From positions 5,736 to 13,364 of the forward strand of contig PMBM01000044.1 of assembly GCA_003153855.1 (NCBI GenBank): 7,629 nucleotides of DNA. The letters run 5' to 3'. Within the stretch, counting starts at the first letter, position 1. The number at the start of each line of letters is the position of its first letter. The position numbers and the translations under genes were made by a program. Shown here piece by piece: positions 5,765-7,629 of this stretch. The DNA is from Propionibacteriaceae bacterium (lineage in GTDB: Bacteria > Actinomycetota > Actinomycetes > Propionibacteriales > Propionibacteriaceae). Below the pieces are notes generated by a model. The model was not told where the DNA came from and did not search any database. It saw only the letters and a program-made list of their open reading frames with translations.

Positions 5765-6814
5765 CTAGGGCCGCCTCTGCCGGCGACCGCCGAAGCGGAG
5801 GCTCGCGTAGGCGATGCCACCCACGGGGATCGGCAGCCAGTACTCGAACAGGCGCCAGCCGATGACTCCGAGCAGCGCCGCCGAGTGCGGCACCCCGAAC
5901 CCGATGAGCGCGGGCACCATCACTCCCTCGACGATTCCCAGACCTCCAGGAGTCAGGGGCAGGAATGTCAGGAGGGTGCCGACGCCGTACACCGTCAGCA
6001 GCGGCCCGAGGCCCATCGGTTGTCCCAGTGCGGCGAGCATGACCCACAGCGACGCGGCGTCGAACACCCAGTTGCCGACCGCTGACCCGACCGCCGACCA
6101 CATCCTGCGGCGGTCGTGCTCGAGGTGCCTGAGGCTCGCGGCGAAGCTCTCGACGAGACGACCGGACCGCTCCTCACCCAGGAACGGGATTCGCTTGCCG
6201 ACCCTACGTGCGAAGGAGACGACCTTGGCCGTACGGAGCATCAGAGCCCACACCACGGCACCAACCACGACAAGCAGGACCAGCACCACCAGCCCGGCAA
6301 TGACGTAGTTCTCCGGGTCGGCCTGTATCCGGGCGAGAGTGAGGGCCACGCCGACAAGGAACAGCACCACCAGGGCGAGATTGGAGATGGTGATCTCCAC
6401 GGTCGCGGCGACCGCTGCATCGCCATCGGAGATCCCCTGAGCGCGGAACAGGCGAAAACGCACGGCGCCCGCCACGGCTCCTCCGCCTGGTGCGGTGTGG
6501 TTGACCGCGAGGTCGGCCAGATCGATCCGGATCAGTGTCCGATAGCGCAGGCGCCGCCAGCCGATCACCACTCCGGTCAGGACGCTGTACGAGAGAAGGG
6601 AGAGGATCTCCAGCACGAAAGCGGCGACCACGAGCGGGACAGACAGATTCTCGATGGCCGCGAACGACTCCTCGACATTCGAGAACTGGGGCACGACAAG
6701 GAACCAGATCGACGCGCCGACGATCACTGCTGCGAGGACGTACCGCAACCACGCCGGAAGGCGACGGCGTGACGCGTGCGGCCGCGTCATGTCGGTCTCG
6801 TCGACGTTGTTCAT
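5765..6814 (-). CDS. Flippase-like integral membrane protein (MprF N-terminal / YbhN-type, LPG-synthase TM family)
   Basis: This 349-aa polytopic membrane protein has hydrophobic segments at about 23-41, 58-82, 142-162, 170-193, 246-263, 271-289, 295-308 and 310-336. Two diagnostic stretches are present: AVNHTAPGGGAVAGAVRFRLF (103-123, with the short polar P-G-G-G turn) and LLTFLPLTPGGLGIVEG (281-297), the conserved P-G-G-x-G-x-x-E motif. In MprF this domain translocates aminoacyl-phosphatidylglycerol. Stand-alone homologues such as YbhN and archaeal AglD relatives are usually annotated flippase-like, often without a known substrate. No lysyl-PG synthase (GNAT-like) domain is attached. A basic loop (193-240) and an Arg-rich C-terminus (RRQRRP) suggest cytoplasmic sides. 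The ATG at 6814 has AGAAGG close upstream; an ATG at 6790 is an alternative with a weaker RBS. A link to export of the neighbouring glycan is possible but unproven. Confidence 0.88.
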   Translation of the reverse strand: MNNVDETDMTRPHASRRRLPAWLRYVLAAVIVGASIWFLVVPQFSNVEESFAAIENLSVPLVVAAFVLEILSLLSYSVLTGVVIGWRRLRYRTLIRIDLADLAVNHTAPGGGAVAGAVRFRLFRAQGISDGDAAVAATVEITISNLALVVLFLVGVALTLARIQADPENYVIAGLVVLVLLVVVGAVVWALMLRTAKVVSFARRVGKRIPFLGEERSGRLVESFAASLRHLEHDRRRMWSAVGSAVGNWVFDAASLWVMLAALGQPMGLGPLLTVYGVGTLLTFLPLTPGGLGIVEGVMVPALIGFGVPHSAALLGVIGWRLFEYWLPIPVGGIAYASLRFGGRRQRRP

Positions 6815-6945
6815 GGCCTTCTCGTTCCGCGATCCCTGCGGGCGCCGGAGCCGGAAGACCTCGACATGTCTGACGCACCCTGCCCCGACCCGCCTCGTAT
6901 GTTCCGCGGTCCGAACTCAACCTCGATGCACGTCCTGACGAGCCG

Positions 6946-7020
6946 TGCCTTCGAAGGACTCGAACCCTCGACCCGCGGATCGGCAGGTCTGCGCTGCTGT
7001 CCCGGAGCAGTCACGAGAGG
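6946..7020 (-). pseudogene. Degenerate tRNA-like sequence (tRNA remnant or attachment-site candidate)
   Basis: Read on the - strand this 75-nt stretch lays out like a tRNA. The T-arm GAGGG-TTCGAGT-CCTTC is canonical, with one G-T pair. A variable loop follows a possible anticodon arm, GCAGA...TCCGC, with one mismatch. A D-like arm with a GG dinucleotide in its loop and CAGC on its 3' side precedes it. Several features are wrong for a working tRNA: the anticodon loop has 8 nt (CCTGCCGA), the D stem has only 3 good pairs, and the acceptor strands (CCTCTCG against CGAAGGC) pair poorly. No CCA is encoded. I therefore favour a decayed tRNA or a tRNA 3'-end copy left by an integrated element over a functional tRNA. 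The 10-bp palindrome CCTTCGAAGG (6948-6957) overlaps its 3' end. Confidence 0.35.
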
Positions 7021-7090
7021 TCTGTCCGGGTGACGTTTCACCGTTCAGACTACGGGACGCGCCGTCTGCCTGGCGGCGGCCCGCTCGCGG

Positions 7091-7102
7091 ATGGTGAACC
7101 AT
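7091..7102. repeat. Palindrome ATGGT-GA-ACCAT
   Basis: Five-base perfect arms surround a 2-base centre. The element contains the first copy of GGTGAACC, repeated exactly at 7195-7202. It could be a small operator half; no regulator is identified. Confidence 0.3.
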
Positions 7103-7120
7103 GGTGCCACGCGCGCCGGT

Positions 7121-7141
7121 GAGGTTTGTCCCACAAATCTC
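7121..7141. promoter_or_regulatory. Candidate operator: 21-bp dyad with core TTTGT-CCC-ACAAA
   Basis: Nine-base arms GAGGTTTGT and ACAAATCTC match except for one pair, around a CCC centre; the inner 5+3+5 core is perfect. It is markedly A/T-richer than its surroundings and lies about 170 bp upstream of the gene at 7310, which fits a transcription-factor site better than a terminator. Confidence 0.45.
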
Positions 7142-7181
7142 TCCAGCGAGCGAGTCAAGGAACACCATGAGACAGGCGCAC

Positions 7182-7202
7182 GGCTCACCACCACGGTGAA
7201 CC
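7182..7202. repeat. Inverted repeat GGCTCACC-ACCAC-GGTGAACC
   Basis: Eight-base arms with one mismatch surround a 5-nt loop. It overlaps the end of a possible 10-codon reading frame (ATG at 7167, TGA at 7197-7199) that has AAGGA 6 nt upstream of its ATG, so a leader-peptide arrangement is conceivable but weakly supported. Confidence 0.3.
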
Positions 7203-7295
7203 CCAATCCGTGTCCGCACGACTCGTCCCGCCGATTGAGGCGACTGCCCGGTGTACTAACCGCCGGTCATCGACCTCTTGATGTGTATGGACGCG

Positions 7296-7303
7296 AAGGA
7301 GGT
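7296..7303 (+). promoter_or_regulatory. Perfect Shine-Dalgarno AAGGAGGT for the 3'-terminal gene
   Basis: The consensus anti-16S-rRNA match AAGGAGG ends 7 nt before the ATG at 7310. It is the strongest ribosome binding site in the window and is the main reason to accept the otherwise unrecognised frame that follows. Confidence 0.8.
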
Positions 7304-7309
7304 CGACCG

Positions 7310-7629
7310 ATGATGAACCAGGATCTACGTGACCGTTTCGAGGCACGTGACGCATTCGGGATCGTCTCGTCCCAGGTGGACGACGGAGCGCTGCCGTTGA
7401 TGTGCGAGTCGGCGTTCGAGTCGGCCCAGTTCGCCCTGATGCTCATCCATCAGGCACAGTCCGCCAGGCGGGGCCTGGTCGAGTCGACCCTCCGTGTACG
7501 TGGCGTGGACGCGGCAACAGGCACCGTGCTGCTCGACTCGCGGCTGGGCGGGTCGACTGCCCCTGTCGACGGCCTCCCGGTGTCCTGCTTCACCCCGGAG
7601 CAGGGCGAGTCACTGGTGCCGTTCCTCGT
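7310..7629 (+). CDS. Unrecognised protein, 3'-truncated by the window edge
   Basis: An open frame starts at ATG 7310 (an adjacent ATG at 7313 is equally possible) and stays open for 106 codons to the end of the window. Codon use is typical of the neighbours, with G or C dominating third positions. The visible protein is soluble-looking and acidic, with no signal peptide or membrane segment. It begins MMNQDLRDRFEARDAF, passes through a helical, Ala- and Met-containing stretch (LMCESAFESAQFALMLIHQAQ), and then a strand-rich part (STLRVRGVDAATGTVLLDSR). Two cysteines fall in the visible part. I do not recognise a family and assign no function. The perfect Shine-Dalgarno and the repeat-rich control region make it a credible, well-expressed and possibly regulated gene. 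Confidence 0.75.
   Translation, partial: MMNQDLRDRFEARDAFGIVSSQVDDGALPLMCESAFESAQFALMLIHQAQSARRGLVESTLRVRGVDAATGTVLLDSRLGGSTAPVDGLPVSCFTPEQGESLVPFL

Larger units (their letters stand above)
7021..7309. other. Non-coding region upstream of the 3'-terminal gene, rich in short inverted repeats
   Basis: About 290 bp (nearly 500 bp counted from the flippase-like start at 6814) hold no gene I can support. The stretch carries a palindrome at 7091-7102, a dyad at 7121-7141, an inverted repeat at 7182-7202 and two copies of GGTGAACC (7093-7100 and 7195-7202). A small hairpin CGGT-GTACTA-ACCG lies at 7249-7262. A TTGAGG at 7235-7240 with TAACCG 16 nt later is only a weak promoter candidate for the gene at 7310. 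It probably functions as that gene's control region. Confidence 0.55.

Noticed and set aside
6116..6772. + strand frame of 218 codons antisense to the flippase-like gene
   Set aside because: His/Asp/Gly-rich antisense shadow without RBS; the opposite strand encodes clear membrane segments and family motifs.
6946..7020. Functional tRNA
   Set aside because: The acceptor stem pairs badly, the anticodon loop has 8 nt, and the D stem is weak; kept only as a tRNA-like remnant.
6917..7219. - strand frame of 100 codons across the tRNA-like region
   Set aside because: No RBS; the product includes the type of residues produced when tRNA sequence is translated, and the frame overlaps several inverted repeats.

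Overview
The window is high-GC DNA (about two thirds G+C by eye). It has dense, overlapping genes, a GTG start and strong G/C bias at third codon positions, which fits an actinobacterium. No gene here fixes the genus. The palindrome CGTACG occurs 14 times, far above what this composition predicts, and may be a useful lineage marker.

Left part (1-4774) is a cell-surface polysaccharide locus. The 3' part of wecB (UDP-GlcNAc 2-epimerase, + strand) meets, tail to tail and only 9 bp apart, a four-gene operon on the - strand. In transcription order the operon holds a left-handed beta-helix sugar N-acetyltransferase with a CxC/CxC tail (4587-4015), an unrecognised protein that looks like an all-helical alpha/alpha toroid (4018-2903), a GT26 glycosyltransferase of the WecG/TagA/CpsF family (2906-2136), and wecC, UDP-ManNAc dehydrogenase (2136-877). 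The three junctions overlap by 4, 4 and 1 nt (GTGA, ATGA, TGATG), so translation is probably coupled. A good sigma-70-like promoter (TTGGCA-17-TATCTT on the - strand) sits about 150 nt upstream of the first gene. WecB and WecC convert UDP-GlcNAc to UDP-ManNAc and then to UDP-ManNAcA. A WecG-type enzyme would then place ManNAcA on a lipid-linked acceptor. I therefore infer a ManNAcA-containing wall polymer (teichuronic-acid-like or enterobacterial-common-antigen-like).

The region 4588-5080 is non-coding. It carries the operon promoter, three dyad elements and a tandem 9-bp repeat. A secreted AMIN-like domain protein follows (5081-5650, +). A perfect 8-bp GC hairpin (5670-5696) lies between it and the convergent gene for a flippase-like multi-pass membrane protein of the MprF N-terminal/YbhN type (6814-5765, -).

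Right part (6815-7629): a degenerate tRNA-like sequence (about 7020-6946, -) is followed by a non-coding stretch with several inverted repeats, including a dyad with a perfect TTTGT-CCC-ACAAA core. An unrecognised + strand gene with a perfect Shine-Dalgarno begins at 7310 and runs off the window end. I found no insertion sequence, CRISPR array, phage gene or rRNA.
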